Assembly: GCF_001461695.1 (NCBI RefSeq)
Contig: NZ_AUTC01000045.1
Coordinates: forward strand, 1 to 64,000
DNA: 64,000 nt
Origin: Sinorhizobium fredii USDA 205
Lineage (GTDB): Bacteria > Pseudomonadota > Alphaproteobacteria > Rhizobiales > Rhizobiaceae
Direction: 5' to 3'
The position numbers and the translations under genes were made by a program. Positions 42,695 to 55,429 of this stretch are shown here, piece by piece (within the stretch, counting starts at the first letter, position 1; the number at the start of each line of letters is the position of its first letter). Under the pieces are notes generated by a model. It searched no databases. It was not told the DNA's origin and saw only the letters and a program-made list of their open reading frames with translations.

Positions 42695-44089
42695 TCAAAT
42701 ATGCAGCGCGTGCCCCAGCCCCTTCAAGGCCGCCTCCTGGAAGGCTTCCGACTGGGTCGGATGGGCGTGGATGGTGCCGGCGATATCCTCCAGGCGTGCG
42801 CCCATTTCAATCGCCAGCGCAAAGGCGGACGAAAGCTCGGAGACGGCATGCCCGACGGCCTGGATGCCGAGGACAAGATGGTTGTCGGCGCGCGCGACGA
42901 TGCGGACGAAACCGTCCTCGGCAAGCGTCGTCATGGCGCGGCCATTCGCCTGGAAGGGGAACTGGCCGATCTTGATCTCGATGCCAGCCGCACGCGCCTC
43001 CTCCGGCGAGAGGCCGGCGCTGACGATCTCCGGATCGGTGAAGCAGACGGCCGGGATGCAGCGCTTGTCCCAGCTTCGCTTCTGGCCGGCGATGATTTCG
43101 GCGACCATTTCCCCCTGTGCGATGGCGCGGTGGGCGAGCATCGGTTCGCCGGTGACGTCGCCGATCGCATGGATGCCGCGCATCGAGGTGCGGCATTGGT
43201 CGTCGATACGGATGAATTTGCCAGAGCGGTCGAGATCGATCTCCTCCAGCCCCCAGCCCTCTACCACCGGCCGGCGGCCGACGGTCACCAGCACCTTTTC
43301 CGCCGGCACCTCGAAGGCGCGGCCGTTTTCCTCGGCAAAGAGTCCGCGCCGGTCCGCCGACAGGCGCTTCGCTGCGGTGCGGGTGAAGACCTCGATGCCG
43401 AGCTCACCGAGGCGCTTCATCACCGGCTTCGAAAGATCGGCGTCATATTGCGGCAGGATGCGGTCCATGGCTTCGAGCACGGTGACCTTTGAGCCAAGCT
43501 TGGCGAAGGCGGTGCCGAGTTCGAGGCCGATATAGCCGCCGCCGATGACGGCGAGCGTCTGCGGCACCTCCTTCAAAGCCAGCGCCTCGGTCGAGGAGAT
43601 GACATTGTCGCCGAAAGGCAGGTCGGGAAGCGCGACCGGAGCCGAGCCGGTGGCGATGACGATCGCTTCGGCTCGAATGCGCTGGACGCCGATTTCGGTT
43701 TCCACGTCCACCGTCTTGCCATCGACAAAGCGCGCTTGACCGATGACGGCCTTGACGCCGGCCTTCTTGAGGAGACCCGTCACGCCGCTGTTCAGGCGGC
43801 CGACGATCCCGTCCTTCCAGGCGACGGTCCGCTTGAGGTCGATCGCCGGTGCTTCGAGCGAAAGGCCCAGTGGGCTCTTGCCGGAGGCAGCGGTGCGAAG
43901 CTTGTGAAACTCCTCGGCCGCATGAATCAGTGCCTTCGAGGGAATGCAGCCGACATTGAGGCAAGTGCCGCCGGCTTTCGCCTTTTCGACGATCACGGTG
44001 TTGACGCCGAGCTGTCCGGCGCGGATGGCGCAGACATAGCCGCCGGGGCCGGCGCCGAGCACCAGGAGCTTGCAGGAAATTTCCTTCAT
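42695..44089 (-). CDS. lpdV: Dihydrolipoyl dehydrogenase (E3) of branched-chain 2-oxoacid dehydrogenase
   Basis: 464 residues. FAD motif VLGAGPGGYVCAIRAGQLG, redox disulfide GGTCLNVGCIPSK, NAD motif IGGGYIGLELG and the C-terminal HAHPTQSEAF His-Glu pair. Reoxidises lipoyl groups of BkdB. ATG 44089 follows GAAGGG; an upstream TTG (44104) is unlikely. Last gene of the bkd operon. Confidence 0.96.
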   Translation of the reverse strand: MKEISCKLLVLGAGPGGYVCAIRAGQLGVNTVIVEKAKAGGTCLNVGCIPSKALIHAAEEFHKLRTAASGKSPLGLSLEAPAIDLKRTVAWKDGIVGRLNSGVTGLLKKAGVKAVIGQARFVDGKTVDVETEIGVQRIRAEAIVIATGSAPVALPDLPFGDNVISSTEALALKEVPQTLAVIGGGYIGLELGTAFAKLGSKVTVLEAMDRILPQYDADLSKPVMKRLGELGIEVFTRTAAKRLSADRRGLFAEENGRAFEVPAEKVLVTVGRRPVVEGWGLEEIDLDRSGKFIRIDDQCRTSMRGIHAIGDVTGEPMLAHRAIAQGEMVAEIIAGQKRSWDKRCIPAVCFTDPEIVSAGLSPEEARAAGIEIKIGQFPFQANGRAMTTLAEDGFVRIVARADNHLVLGIQAVGHAVSELSSAFALAIEMGARLEDIAGTIHAHPTQSEAFQEAALKGLGHALHI

Positions 44090-44093
44090 GGCG

Positions 44094-45374
44094 TCACCCT
44101 TCAACGAAAATCAGCGCCGGCGTTTCGAGCAGCGTCTTCAGCCGCTGCACGAAGGTGGCGGCATCCCAGCCGTCGATGACGCGGTGGTCGAAGCTCGACG
44201 ACAGGTTCATGATCTTGCGCGGCACGAATTGCGCCCCATCCCAGATCGGCCGGGTGGCGATCTTGTTGACGCCGACGATCGCCACTTCCGGATGATTGAT
44301 GACCGGCGTCGAGGCGATGCCGCCGAGCGCGCCGAGCGAAGAGATGGTGATCGTCGAGCCGATCAGCTCGTCGCGCGTCGCGGTGCCGGTGCGGGCCGCG
44401 TCGGCCAGCCGGTTCAACTCCGCCGCGCAATCCCAGATCCGCCGTGCTTCCGCATGTCGGACGACCGGAACGGTCAGACCGGCGGGCGTCTGGGTGGCAA
44501 TGCCGATATGGACGGCGGCGTGGCGATGGATGATGCCGGCGTGGTCGTCGAAGGTGGCGTTGACGCCCGGCTGTTCGGCGACGGTCCTGACCAGCGCGCG
44601 CATCAGGAAGGGCAGGATCGTCAGCTTCGGCTGGTCGGGTTTGCGGTCGCGGTTCATCAACGCCCGCAAATCTTCGAGCGCCGTCACGTCCACTTCCTCC
44701 ACATAGGTGATGTGGGGGATGCGCGACGTCGAGAGCGACATCTTCTCGGCGATCCGCCGCCTGAGGCCGGCCATCTTGATTTCTTCGACCGCCGTCTTGC
44801 GGACCAGGCCGACCTGGGCCGGTGACGGTTCGGCGCCGCGCCTGACGAAGAGGTCGAGATCCTCATGGGTGATCCGGTCGGCAGGGCCCGTTCCGGTCAC
44901 TTGCCTGAGATCGACGCCGCTCTCCCGGGCGCGCAGCCGTACCGCCGGCGAAGCGAGCGGCTTCTTCGCGGTATCCGGCGCCTCGCGCGCCGCTGGCGGT
45001 TGCCGGGGCTCGGCCTTCTCAAGCTTGGGCGGCGCCTTGGCTGTCGGCGGGGCGGAGACGGCAACAGGCTCTTCCAGCACGGCTTCGGCAAGCGCCTCCG
45101 GAACGCTGTCCGGGGGCGGCTCGCCATCTTCGCCGGCGGTCTCGATCCGGACCAGCGGCGCCTTCACCGCGACCGTATCGCCGATCTCCGCACCGAGCCA
45201 GAGCACCTTGCCGGACACCGGCGAGGGGATCTCGACCGTCGCCTTGTCGGTCATGACGGCGGCCAGCACCATGTCTTCGCGGACCGGGTCGCCCGGCTTG
45301 ACGTGCCACTCGACGAGCTCGGCCTCGGCGACCCCTTCGCCGACATCCGGCATCTTGATGATGAATTCGCCCAT
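44094..45374 (-). CDS. bkdB: Branched-chain 2-oxoacid dehydrogenase E2 (dihydrolipoyl acyltransferase)
   Basis: 426 residues. N-terminal lipoyl domain with lipoylated Lys in MTDKATVEI, Pro/Ala hinge, E3-binding domain (ASPAVRLRARESGVDL), and catalytic domain ending SSSFDHRVIDGWD with the active-site His. A single lipoyl domain, as usual for Bkd E2. ATG 45374 lies 4 bp after bkdA2. Confidence 0.96.
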   Translation of the reverse strand: MGEFIIKMPDVGEGVAEAELVEWHVKPGDPVREDMVLAAVMTDKATVEIPSPVSGKVLWLGAEIGDTVAVKAPLVRIETAGEDGEPPPDSVPEALAEAVLEEPVAVSAPPTAKAPPKLEKAEPRQPPAAREAPDTAKKPLASPAVRLRARESGVDLRQVTGTGPADRITHEDLDLFVRRGAEPSPAQVGLVRKTAVEEIKMAGLRRRIAEKMSLSTSRIPHITYVEEVDVTALEDLRALMNRDRKPDQPKLTILPFLMRALVRTVAEQPGVNATFDDHAGIIHRHAAVHIGIATQTPAGLTVPVVRHAEARRIWDCAAELNRLADAARTGTATRDELIGSTITISSLGALGGIASTPVINHPEVAIVGVNKIATRPIWDGAQFVPRKIMNLSSSFDHRVIDGWDAATFVQRLKTLLETPALIFVEG

Positions 45375-45378
45375 CGCC

Positions 45379-46392
45379 TTACGCCTCCATCGCTTCGGTG
45401 AGGGCGCGGCCGACGCGCGCCGGACCGGGGAAATAGTCCCATTCCTGGGCATGCGGGTAGGGCGTATCCCAACCGGTCACCCGAACGACCGGGGCTTCGA
45501 GGTGGTAGAAGCAGTGCTCCTGGACGAGCGCGACGAGTTCGCCCCCGAAGCCCGAGGTCAGCGTCGCCTCGTGCACAACGACGCAGCGCCCGGTCTTGGT
45601 GACCGACTGCACGATCGTTTCGAGATCAAGCGGCAGGAGGCTGCGCAGATCGATGACTTCCGCGTCGATGCCGGTTTCCTCCACGGCCGCGAGCGCCACA
45701 TGCACCATCGTTCCATAGGCGATCACGGTCACCGTCGAACCCTTGCGGCGGATTTCCGCCTTGCCGATCGGGATCGAATAGTGCCCCTCCGGCACGTCGC
45801 CGAGCTCGTGCTTCGACCACGGGGTGACCGGGCGCTCGTGATGGCCGTCGAAGGGCCCGTTGTAGAGCCTTTTCGGCTCCAGGAACATCACCGGATCCGG
45901 ATCCTCGATCGCCGAGATCAGCAATCCCTTGGCATCATAGGGGTTCGACGGCACGATGACCTTGAGGCCGCAAACGTGGGTGAACAGCGCTTCCGGGCTC
46001 TGGCTGTGGGTCTGGCCGCCGAAGATGCCGCCGCCGGTCGGCATGCGCACCACGATCGGACAGGTGAAGTCGCCATTCGAGCGATAGCGGATGCGCGCCG
46101 CCTCCTGGGTGAGCTGGTCATAGGCCGGATACATGTAGTCGGCGAACTGGATTTCGACGCAGGGCTTCAGCCCATAGGCCGCCATGCCGATGGCGGTGCC
46201 GACGATGCCGGATTCGCTGATCGGCGCATCGAAGCAGCGGGTCTTGCCGTATTTCGCCTGTAGCCCCTGGGTGCAGCGGAAGACGCCGCCGAAATAGCCG
46301 ACATCCTCGCCGAAGACGACGACATCCTCGTCGCGCCCCATCGAGACGTCCATGGCGCTGCGCACCGCTTCGATCATTGTCATTCTGGCCAT
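45379..46392 (-). CDS. bkdA2: Branched-chain 2-oxoacid dehydrogenase E1 beta
   Basis: 337 residues; transketolase pyrimidine domain (FGEDVGYFGGVFRCTQGL, ADYMYPAYDQL) and C-terminal domain (GRCVVVHEATLTSGFG). Partner of bkdA1 in the thiamine-diphosphate E1 heterotetramer. Starts one base after the bkdA1 stop codon. Confidence 0.96.
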   Translation of the reverse strand: MARMTMIEAVRSAMDVSMGRDEDVVVFGEDVGYFGGVFRCTQGLQAKYGKTRCFDAPISESGIVGTAIGMAAYGLKPCVEIQFADYMYPAYDQLTQEAARIRYRSNGDFTCPIVVRMPTGGGIFGGQTHSQSPEALFTHVCGLKVIVPSNPYDAKGLLISAIEDPDPVMFLEPKRLYNGPFDGHHERPVTPWSKHELGDVPEGHYSIPIGKAEIRRKGSTVTVIAYGTMVHVALAAVEETGIDAEVIDLRSLLPLDLETIVQSVTKTGRCVVVHEATLTSGFGGELVALVQEHCFYHLEAPVVRVTGWDTPYPHAQEWDYFPGPARVGRALTEAMEA

Positions 46393-46393
46393 G

Positions 46394-47977
<1,584 letters not shown>

Positions 47978-49309
47978 TCAGACGGGCGGTGCGATCTCGA
48001 TCGGCGTGCCGTCCGAGAATCGCGACAGGCGAAATTCGGTGGGATCCACGATCGGCCTGTCTCCGGTGACAAGATCGGCCACCAGATGTCCGGCGCCGGG
48101 GCCGATGCCGAAGCCGTGGCCGGAGAAGCCGGTGGCGATCACCAGGCCGGGCACGGTCTCCGCGTGGGAAATGATCGGCACCACATCGGGGGTGACATCG
48201 ATCAGGCCCGCCCAGATCTGGGCCGGCTCGACCTGTCGCAGCGCCGGAAGCGCCCGCCTTGCTTCCTCAAGGGCGCGCAGCACGGGGCGGGGGTCTGGTT
48301 TCGGATCGAGAATCCGGTGCCGTTCGAAGGCGCCCGGGCGGTCGAGCGGAACGGGCGTGATTTCGAACAGTTCGCGCCAGCTCTGGGCGTTGACGCCCAC
48401 TTGGACCGAATCTGGGTCGGCCCTCCGCACCGGTCGGAAGTCACGGAAGAAGGCGAGGCTGTCGGGGACGAGCGAATGCAGGTTCACACCGGCGGTAGCG
48501 ATCGTATAGCCGCCGTCGAGGCGCTTTCTATAGGCATAGGTCGACGTGGCGCCAGCGCCATCCGGCCCGCCTTCGACGGGTGCGGTTCTGAGCACCGTGT
48601 TGCGCACCTTCAGTTGCGGCAGGCGGATGCCGAGGCCCTTGCAGAAGAGCCGCGACCAGGCGCCGCCGGCAAGCACGACGGTCGCCGTTTCGATGCGGCC
48701 CCGCTCGGTAATGACCGCGCTCACCCGTCCGCCGCTTTTTTCGACGCCGCGCACGGCGCAACCGGTGACGAGCGTCGCGCCGGCGCGACGGGCTCCTGCC
48801 GCGATTGCCGGCACCGCCTTCTGCGGCTCGGCCCTGCCGTCGCTCGGCGTGTAGAGTGCGCCCTGGTAACGCATTGCGGCGCCGGCCATCAGAACGTCGG
48901 TTTCGTCCGGACCGACCTGCCGGCTGTCGACGCCATGCGGTTTGGCAAGTGTCAGCCAGGCGTCGCGATTGGCGATATCCTGTTCCGTTTCCGAGATGTA
49001 GAGGATGCCGCTGCGGCGAAATCCGGTCTCGCCGCCGACACGCTGATCGAGCGTGTCCCAGATCTTCAGCGCGGCGATCGCCAGCGGGATCTCGCGCCGG
49101 TCGCGACCCATGACCCGCACCCAGCCCCAGTTGCGGCTCGATTGCTCGCCGCCGAGGGCGCCCTTCTCGCAGAGCACCACCTTGACGCCGCGCTCGGCGA
49201 GGAAAAGCGCCGTGCTGACGCCGATGATGCCGCCGCCGATGATGACGACATCGGCTTTGCGTGGCAGCGACTGGTCTGTGACGACGGGATCAAGGGCGGG
49301 GCCGGGCAT
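47978..49309 (-). CDS. FAD-dependent oxidoreductase (DAO family)
   Basis: 443 residues. N-terminal VVIIGGGIIGVSTALFLAERG and the GEQSSRNWGWVRV segment of sarcosine/glycine oxidase-like enzymes; C-terminal ATGFSGHGFGIGPGAG. Oxidises an amine or amino acid, cytosolic. Stands alone between the bkd operon and a repeat. Distinct from the DadA-like protein at 11623. Substrate unknown. Confidence 0.9.
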   Translation of the reverse strand: MPGPALDPVVTDQSLPRKADVVIIGGGIIGVSTALFLAERGVKVVLCEKGALGGEQSSRNWGWVRVMGRDRREIPLAIAALKIWDTLDQRVGGETGFRRSGILYISETEQDIANRDAWLTLAKPHGVDSRQVGPDETDVLMAGAAMRYQGALYTPSDGRAEPQKAVPAIAAGARRAGATLVTGCAVRGVEKSGGRVSAVITERGRIETATVVLAGGAWSRLFCKGLGIRLPQLKVRNTVLRTAPVEGGPDGAGATSTYAYRKRLDGGYTIATAGVNLHSLVPDSLAFFRDFRPVRRADPDSVQVGVNAQSWRELFEITPVPLDRPGAFERHRILDPKPDPRPVLRALEEARRALPALRQVEPAQIWAGLIDVTPDVVPIISHAETVPGLVIATGFSGHGFGIGPGAGHLVADLVTGDRPIVDPTEFRLSRFSDGTPIEIAPPV

Positions 49310-49556
49310 CGCGTTCCTCGCAATGGCAGAAGAGGCTATCGCTGCATTGATTGGCTGTCGGGATCAAGGGTGCACGCGGCCGCTTCCTCTGTCATTCACA
49401 GCTCTCCGATCGGCAGCGGTTCCGCATGGGCGATTTGCATATTCTGTCTTTTGCCGATAAAAATACGAATTGACGTCTTGACAGTCGGGTGGGCTTCGAT
49501 GTCTGTTGGGAGCCAGAGGCGAGACGCCGCGTGCGCCAACGCTGACGAATTTCACC

Positions 49557-50412
<856 letters not shown>

Positions 50413-50445
50413 ACGCGGGTCTTTCCGTCCTCTGCCGCAATCTCT

Positions 50446-50868
50446 ATGCTGCGGCGCATGCCTAAAGCCGACACCGAGCTTCGCCCCGTCCTGCGCATCG
50501 ATTTCCCGCCCGAGGATCGCCTCGGGCGCGGCAAGATCATGCTTCTCGAACTGATCCGCGAGACCGGGTCGATCTCCGCTGCCGGTCGCGCCATGGACAT
50601 GTCCTACCGGCGCGCCTGGCTGCTGGTCGATGCGCTCAATCGGATGTTCCAGGAGCCTGCGGTCGAGTCGCAGCGCGGCGGCAGGCAAGGTGGGGGCGCC
50701 GCGCTCACCGCATTCGGCGAAACGCTGATCGAGCGCTTCAGGGGGATGGAAGCGAAGGCCCGCGCCGCGATCGCCGACGACCTCGACTGGCTCGAGGCGA
50801 TGCGTTCCAACGAAGCGCAGCACCAGACGGATGCTTCATCTGCGAAACGGTCTGCGCAACCGTCCTAA
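50446..50868 (+). CDS. Short ModE-like winged-helix repressor
   Basis: 140 residues (136 if ATG 50458). Contains only the N-terminal LysR/ModE DNA-binding domain ([32 protein letters not shown]); the C-terminal molybdate-binding MOP domains of E. coli ModE are absent. Convergent with modC (4-bp overlap of the ends). A ModE-type operator precedes modA. Such short forms are common in alphaproteobacteria; how they sense molybdate is less clear. Confidence 0.87.
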   Translation: MLRRMPKADTELRPVLRIDFPPEDRLGRGKIMLLELIRETGSISAAGRAMDMSYRRAWLLVDALNRMFQEPAVESQRGGRQGGGAALTAFGETLIERFRGMEAKARAAIADDLDWLEAMRSNEAQHQTDASSAKRSAQPS

Positions 50869-51932
50869 TAATCCAGCGCCACGGTCTTGATGATGGCGTG
50901 CACGGGCTTGCCCGGCTCGAGCCCGAGTGCCTCGCGGGAGAGGGCGGTGATGCGGGCGACGATGATGGTGCCGCCGCAATCGACGCGCACGTCGACGCTG
51001 CCCTCCTGGGTCCTTGAAAGATCGACGATCGTTCCCTGAAGGACGTTGAGGGCGCTGATCCCTTCCGGCCTCGTCGTGGCGAGCATCACGTCACGTCCGG
51101 CGATGTAGACACGGAGCCGCTGGCCCGGTGCCGTGACGAGATGCGGTATGCGGATCAGGCATTCGCCCGCCCGCAACACCGTCAGCCTATGCCCGACGTC
51201 ATGGCTGTCGACCACGCCTTCGATCAGTGCGCCGGTCTCGCGCCGCTCGATCGCGTCCGCCGGCCGGCTGAGAATGGCGGCGGCCGTGCCGGATGCCTTG
51301 ACCCGACCGTTTTCGACCACCACGACGCGCTCTGCCAGCCGCGCCACCTCCGCGACGGAATGGCTGACATAGACGATCGGTACCTTCGTCTCGTCGCGGA
51401 GACGCTCCAGATAGGGCAGGATCTCCGCCTTTCTCGCCTCGTCGAGCGCGGCGAGCGGCTCGTCCATCAGCAGCAGCCGCGGTGCGGCAAGCAGCGCCCG
51501 GCCGACCGCGACGCGCTGGCGCTCGCCGCCCGAGAGTGTCGAGGGGCGCCGCTCGAGCAGATCCCCGATGCCGAGCATCTCGATGACCTTGGCGAACTCG
51601 GAGGCGGACTTGCCTGCATTGGCGAACCAGCGCCCATAGGCGAGATTCCTGCGGACGCTCAAATGCGGAAAGAGCCGGGCTTCCTGGAACACGTAGCCGA
51701 AGCGCCGGCGGTGGATGGGGGTGAAGAGCCGCTTTTCGCTGTCGGCGATGAGGTCGCCATCGAGCAGGAGGCGGCCGGCATCGGGCCTCAGAAGTCCGGC
51801 GATGATGTTGATCAGCGACGTCTTGCCGGAGCCGGAACGGCCGAAAAGCGCCGTCACGCCGCCCTCCGAGCGGAAGGCGGCGTCTATCACGAAAGAGCCG
51901 ATCCGGTGGCGCGCTTCGACCTCGAGGCTCAT
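50865..51932 (-). CDS. modC: Molybdate ABC transporter ATP-binding protein
   Basis: 355 residues. Walker [11 protein letters not shown], signature LSGGERQR, Walker [13 protein letters not shown], switch His YVSHS, and a C-terminal MOP domain (about 290-355; [31 protein letters not shown]) typical of ModC. ATG overlaps the modB stop (ATGA). Confidence 0.96.
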   Translation of the reverse strand: MSLEVEARHRIGSFVIDAAFRSEGGVTALFGRSGSGKTSLINIIAGLLRPDAGRLLLDGDLIADSEKRLFTPIHRRRFGYVFQEARLFPHLSVRRNLAYGRWFANAGKSASEFAKVIEMLGIGDLLERRPSTLSGGERQRVAVGRALLAAPRLLLMDEPLAALDEARKAEILPYLERLRDETKVPIVYVSHSVAEVARLAERVVVVENGRVKASGTAAAILSRPADAIERRETGALIEGVVDSHDVGHRLTVLRAGECLIRIPHLVTAPGQRLRVYIAGRDVMLATTRPEGISALNVLQGTIVDLSRTQEGSVDVRVDCGGTIIVARITALSREALGLEPGKPVHAIIKTVALDY

Positions 51933-52630
51933 GCGGCGACCGTCCGTCGCGCCGCGGCGGCGGCAAGGGATTCCGACAGCATCAGCGCCGCCATCGAGAT
52001 GACGATCGAGATGATGGCGAGCCGCATGGCGCCCGCATCGCCGCCCGGAACCTGGGTGAAGCTGTAGATCGCGGCGGACAGTGTCTGCGTCTCGCCGGGG
52101 ATGTTCGAGACGAAGGTGATCGTCGCGCCGAACTCGCCCATCGCCTTGGCGAAGGAGAGGATCATGCCGGCGACGATGCCGGGGAGGATCAACGGCAGGG
52201 TCACGGTCAGGAACACCCAAGCAGGATTTGCCCCGAGCGTCGCTGCGGCATCCTCCAGCTTGCGGTCGACCGCTTCGATCGACAGCCGGATGCTGCGCAC
52301 CATCAGCGGGAAGCCCATGACGGCGCAGGCGAGTGCGGCGCCCGTCCAGCGGAAGGAGAAGACAAGGCCGAAGTTGTCGGCGAGAAAGGCACCGATCGGG
52401 CCGCGGCGCCCGAACAGGATAAGCAGCACGAAGCCGGTGACCACTGGCGGCAGGATCAGCGGCATGTGGACGAGGCCGTTCAGCACTGACTTACCCCAGA
52501 AGCGCCCGCGCGCAAGCGCCATGGCGGCGAGAAGTGCAAATGGCAGGCTCGAAAGCATCGCGACGGTCGCGACGCGCAGGCTCAAGCGGACGGCCGTCCA
52601 TTCCGCGTCGCTCAGAGCCATCCAGTCCAA
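51929..52630 (-). CDS. modB: Molybdate ABC transporter permease
   Basis: 233 residues from TTG 52630, chosen because GGGAG sits 7 nt upstream and the product starts at the conserved [14 protein letters not shown]. Longer starts would overlap non-coding sequence downstream of modA. Five membrane helices and the permease loop [23 protein letters not shown]. Confidence 0.93.
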   Translation of the reverse strand: MDWMALSDAEWTAVRLSLRVATVAMLSSLPFALLAAMALARGRFWGKSVLNGLVHMPLILPPVVTGFVLLILFGRRGPIGAFLADNFGLVFSFRWTGAALACAVMGFPLMVRSIRLSIEAVDRKLEDAAATLGANPAWVFLTVTLPLILPGIVAGMILSFAKAMGEFGATITFVSNIPGETQTLSAAIYSFTQVPGGDAGAMRLAIISIVISMAALMLSESLAAAAARRTVAA

Positions 52631-52721
52631 GTTCGTGCTCCCGCATTGCATGAGGTGCCGCGTCGTTACATGACCGACGCGAACACGTTCTGCCCGGTCT
52701 GCGGCCGGTGGCGCAAGGCCC

Positions 52722-53525
52722 TTATTCGAGGACGATGAATCCTTGTGTCTCGAAAAGCGCCGCGGCCTTGGGCGACTTGACGAATTCGAGATAGGCGTCG
52801 GCGTCCGCATTCTTGCTGTCAGTGGTGATCGCGATCGGGTAGATGATCGGCGGATGGCTGTCTTCCGGGAAGGTTCCGACCACCTTCACGCCCGGATCGG
52901 CCGCTGCGTCGGTCTTGTAGACGATGCCATAGGGTGCCTCGCCGCGCGAGACGAGAAGGAGGGCGGCGCGTACGCTTTCGGCTCCGGCGACCTTCTCGGC
53001 GACCGTCGGCCAGATGCCGAGCTTTTCGAGCGCCGCCTTGCCGTATTTGCCGGCCGGCACCGAATCGACGGCGCCCATCGCCAGCCGCCCGTCGCCGAGG
53101 AGAATAGCGAGATCGAGGCCAGGCTTGATCTCGACAGGGTCGGCGTCCGTCTTGGCGGAGACGAGGACGATGCGGTTGCCGAGCAGGTTGGAGCGAGTAT
53201 CGGCCTTGATCAGCTTCTTTTCGGCAAGGTAGTCCATCCAGGCGAGATCGGCCGAGATGAAGATATCCGCAGGGGCGCCCTGTTCGATCTGTTTTGCGAG
53301 CGCCGAGCTTGCCGCGTAGGAGGCGGTTGTCTCCTTGCCGGATTCCTCCTTCCAATTGGCGTTGATCGCGTCGAGCGCATTCTTCAGGCTCGCCGCAGCG
53401 AAGATCGTGACCTTCTCCTCCCCCTGAGCGGGTGCGCCTAGGGCGCCCGCGAAAGTCATGCCGAGCGCCAGCACCAAACCCGTCAGGCCGAAACCCTTCA
53501 GCCACTCTCTCCGTCCCTTGAACAT
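52722..53525 (-). CDS. modA: Molybdate ABC transporter periplasmic binding protein
   Basis: 267 residues. Signal peptide (about 1-33), then the ModA fold with oxyanion-binding residues in FAAASLKNALD and SYAASSALAKQI. ATG 53525 follows GGAGAC. First gene of modABC. Confidence 0.95.
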   Translation of the reverse strand: MFKGRREWLKGFGLTGLVLALGMTFAGALGAPAQGEEKVTIFAAASLKNALDAINANWKEESGKETTASYAASSALAKQIEQGAPADIFISADLAWMDYLAEKKLIKADTRSNLLGNRIVLVSAKTDADPVEIKPGLDLAILLGDGRLAMGAVDSVPAGKYGKAALEKLGIWPTVAEKVAGAESVRAALLLVSRGEAPYGIVYKTDAAADPGVKVVGTFPEDSHPPIIYPIAITTDSKNADADAYLEFVKSPKAAALFETQGFIVLE

Positions 53526-53541
53526 GCCTGTCTCCATTTCT

Positions 53542-53565
53542 CGTGATATTTATCAGGATATAACG
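53542..53565. promoter_or_regulatory. ModE-type operator
   Basis: CGTGATAT-N8-ATATAACG (reverse strand CGTTATAT-N8-ATATCACG), one mismatch from the CGTTATAT-N-ATATAACG ModE consensus, 17 bp before the modA start. A second GGATATA/TATATCC inverted pair spans 53556-53592. Confidence 0.8.
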
Positions 53566-53720
53566 GTTCTCGGTCTTCGTTAGCGCTATATCCGAAGAAA
53601 TACAATGCTCCGCGACTGGGGTAATCAAAGCGGTGAACTGAAGGGACAAATACAGCGCGGGTGCTTGCGATGGGCGCTCATGGGTCTAAATTCCGAGGCG
53701 GAACGACGCGAGGCGAATCC

Positions 53721-54446
53721 ATGGATGCGACGATCAGGCTGGAGGAGAGCTGGAAGGCCGTGCTGACGCCGGAATTCCGGCACGGCTACATGGCCGATCT
53801 CAAGCGCTTTCTGCTGGACGAGAAGCAGCAGGGCCGGCAGACCTTTCCAAGGGGTGGCGAGTATTTCCGGGCGCTCGACCTGACGCCGCTCGACAAGGTC
53901 CGGGTCGTCATCCTCGGCCAGGATCCCTACCATGGCGACGGCCAGGCGCACGGGCTTTGCTTCAGCGTGCAGCCGGGGGTGCGCACCCCGCCGTCGCTCG
54001 TCAACATCTACAAGGAGCTTCGCGACGACCTCGGCATTCCACCGGCCCGGCACGGCTTCCTTGAAAGCTGGGCGCGCCAGGGCGTGCTGCTCCTGAACAG
54101 CGTGCTGACGGTCGAGCGGGGCCGGGCGGCTTCGCATCAGGGCAAGGGCTGGGAACGCTTTACCGACGCGGTCATCCGCGCCGTCAACGAGCAGGCGCAG
54201 CCGGTCGTCTTCATGCTCTGGGGCTCTTACGCGCAGAAGAAAGCGGCCTTCGTCGATCGCTCCCGGCACCTGGTGCTGACCGCGCCGCATCCGTCGCCGC
54301 TCTCGGCGCATTCAGGCTTCCTCGGCTGCAAGCATTTTTCGAAGGCCAATGCCTTCCTGCAGTCGAAGGGCCTCGATCCGATCGATTGGCGGCTGCCGGA
54401 CGATCCGCCTCTCGCCGTCGATCGGCAGACCGCGGCGCCCTGCTGA
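53721..54446 (+). CDS. ung: Uracil-DNA glycosylase (family 1)
   Basis: 241 residues. Water-activating loop GQDPYHG and the HPSPLS leucine-loop motif are intact. Removes uracil from DNA. ATG 53721 is the first Met before the conserved N-terminus; GAGGCGA precedes it. Unrelated to its mod and cob neighbours. Confidence 0.97.
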   Translation: MDATIRLEESWKAVLTPEFRHGYMADLKRFLLDEKQQGRQTFPRGGEYFRALDLTPLDKVRVVILGQDPYHGDGQAHGLCFSVQPGVRTPPSLVNIYKELRDDLGIPPARHGFLESWARQGVLLLNSVLTVERGRAASHQGKGWERFTDAVIRAVNEQAQPVVFMLWGSYAQKKAAFVDRSRHLVLTAPHPSPLSAHSGFLGCKHFSKANAFLQSKGLDPIDWRLPDDPPLAVDRQTAAPC

Positions 54447-54536
54447 CGCCCTCGGCGCGTCTCCCGTCGCCAATGGACCTTGCGCCGCCGGTGCCGATCC
54501 GCCAAAGACTGGCCGACGCGTAGCGGGAGAGACGGC

Positions 54537-55307
54537 ATGCGGCATATCCTGATCATCGGCATCGGGGCGGGCAATCCCGAACACATCACGGTTCAGGCGA
54601 TCAACGCGCTGAACCGCGCCGATGTGCTGTTCATCCCGACCAAGGGGGCGAAGAAGACGGAGCTTGCCGAAGTGCGCCGCGAAATCTGCGCCCGCTACGT
54701 GACGCGCAGCGACAGCCGCACCGTCGAGTTCGCCGTGCCGGTCCGCCGCACCGAGGGACGCAGCTACGTTCAAAGCGTCGATGATTGGCATGCGAGCATC
54801 GCCGCGACCTACGAGGCGCTGCTCGAGGGCGAGCTTGCGGAGGGGCAGAGCGGCGCCTTCCTCGTCTGGGGCGATCCGATGCTCTATGACAGCACCATCC
54901 GCATCGTCGAAAGGGTCCGCGCACGGGGCCAGCTGGCCTTCGACTTCGGGGTGATCCCCGGCATCACCAGCCTTCAGGCGCTCTGCGCCAGCCATCGCAT
55001 CCCGCTCAACCTCGTCGGCAAGCCCGTCGAGATCACCACCGGCCGCCGGCTGGCCGAAAGCTTCCCGCAGAAAAGCGAGACGGCTGTCGTCATGCTCGAC
55101 GGCGAACAGGCCTTCCACAAGATCGATGATCCGGATGCCGAGATCTATTGGGGCGCCTATCTCGGTACGCCGGATGAAATCGTCATTTCCGGCCGTCTCG
55201 CCGACGTGAAGGAAGACATCCTGAAGGCGAGGGCCGAGGCGCGCGAGCGCATGGGCTGGATCATGGACATCTATCTTCTGCGCAAGGGTGCGGACTTCGA
55301 CGAGTAG
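54537..55307 (+). CDS. cobF: Precorrin-6A synthase (deacetylating)
   Basis: 256 residues, methyltransferase fold (GIGAGNPEHIT, WGDPMLYDS, FGVIPGITSLQAL). C1-methylation with loss of acetate in the aerobic corrin pathway. First of the cob genes; the 90-bp gap after ung lacks a convincing riboswitch. Start ATG 54537. Confidence 0.96.
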   Translation: MRHILIIGIGAGNPEHITVQAINALNRADVLFIPTKGAKKTELAEVRREICARYVTRSDSRTVEFAVPVRRTEGRSYVQSVDDWHASIAATYEALLEGELAEGQSGAFLVWGDPMLYDSTIRIVERVRARGQLAFDFGVIPGITSLQALCASHRIPLNLVGKPVEITTGRRLAESFPQKSETAVVMLDGEQAFHKIDDPDAEIYWGAYLGTPDEIVISGRLADVKEDILKARAEARERMGWIMDIYLLRKGADFDE

Positions 55308-55337
55308 CCGCTCGAACCGGCACGATTTGGCTAGGCT

Positions 55338-55351
55338 TTGATCTCTCTCAA
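55338..55351 (+). promoter_or_regulatory. FNR/FixK-type box candidate
   Basis: TTGAT-CTCT-CTCAA differs by one base from TTGAT-N4-ATCAA. Lies 79 bp before cobG. The assignment is tentative. Confidence 0.35.
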
Positions 55352-55429
55352 AGAAGGCGGCTGTGATATAGGCTCTGTCACAGATGCGGAGTGTGAGGCC
55401 GCAATGTGCCCCGAGGATATTGGAACAGG

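Noticed and set aside
54447..54536. Possible cobalamin riboswitch before cobF (GCCAAAGACTGGCC resembles a B12 box)
   Set aside because: The conserved CCCGCAACTGT core and the upstream stems are missing, and ung coding sequence occupies where the 5' half would be.
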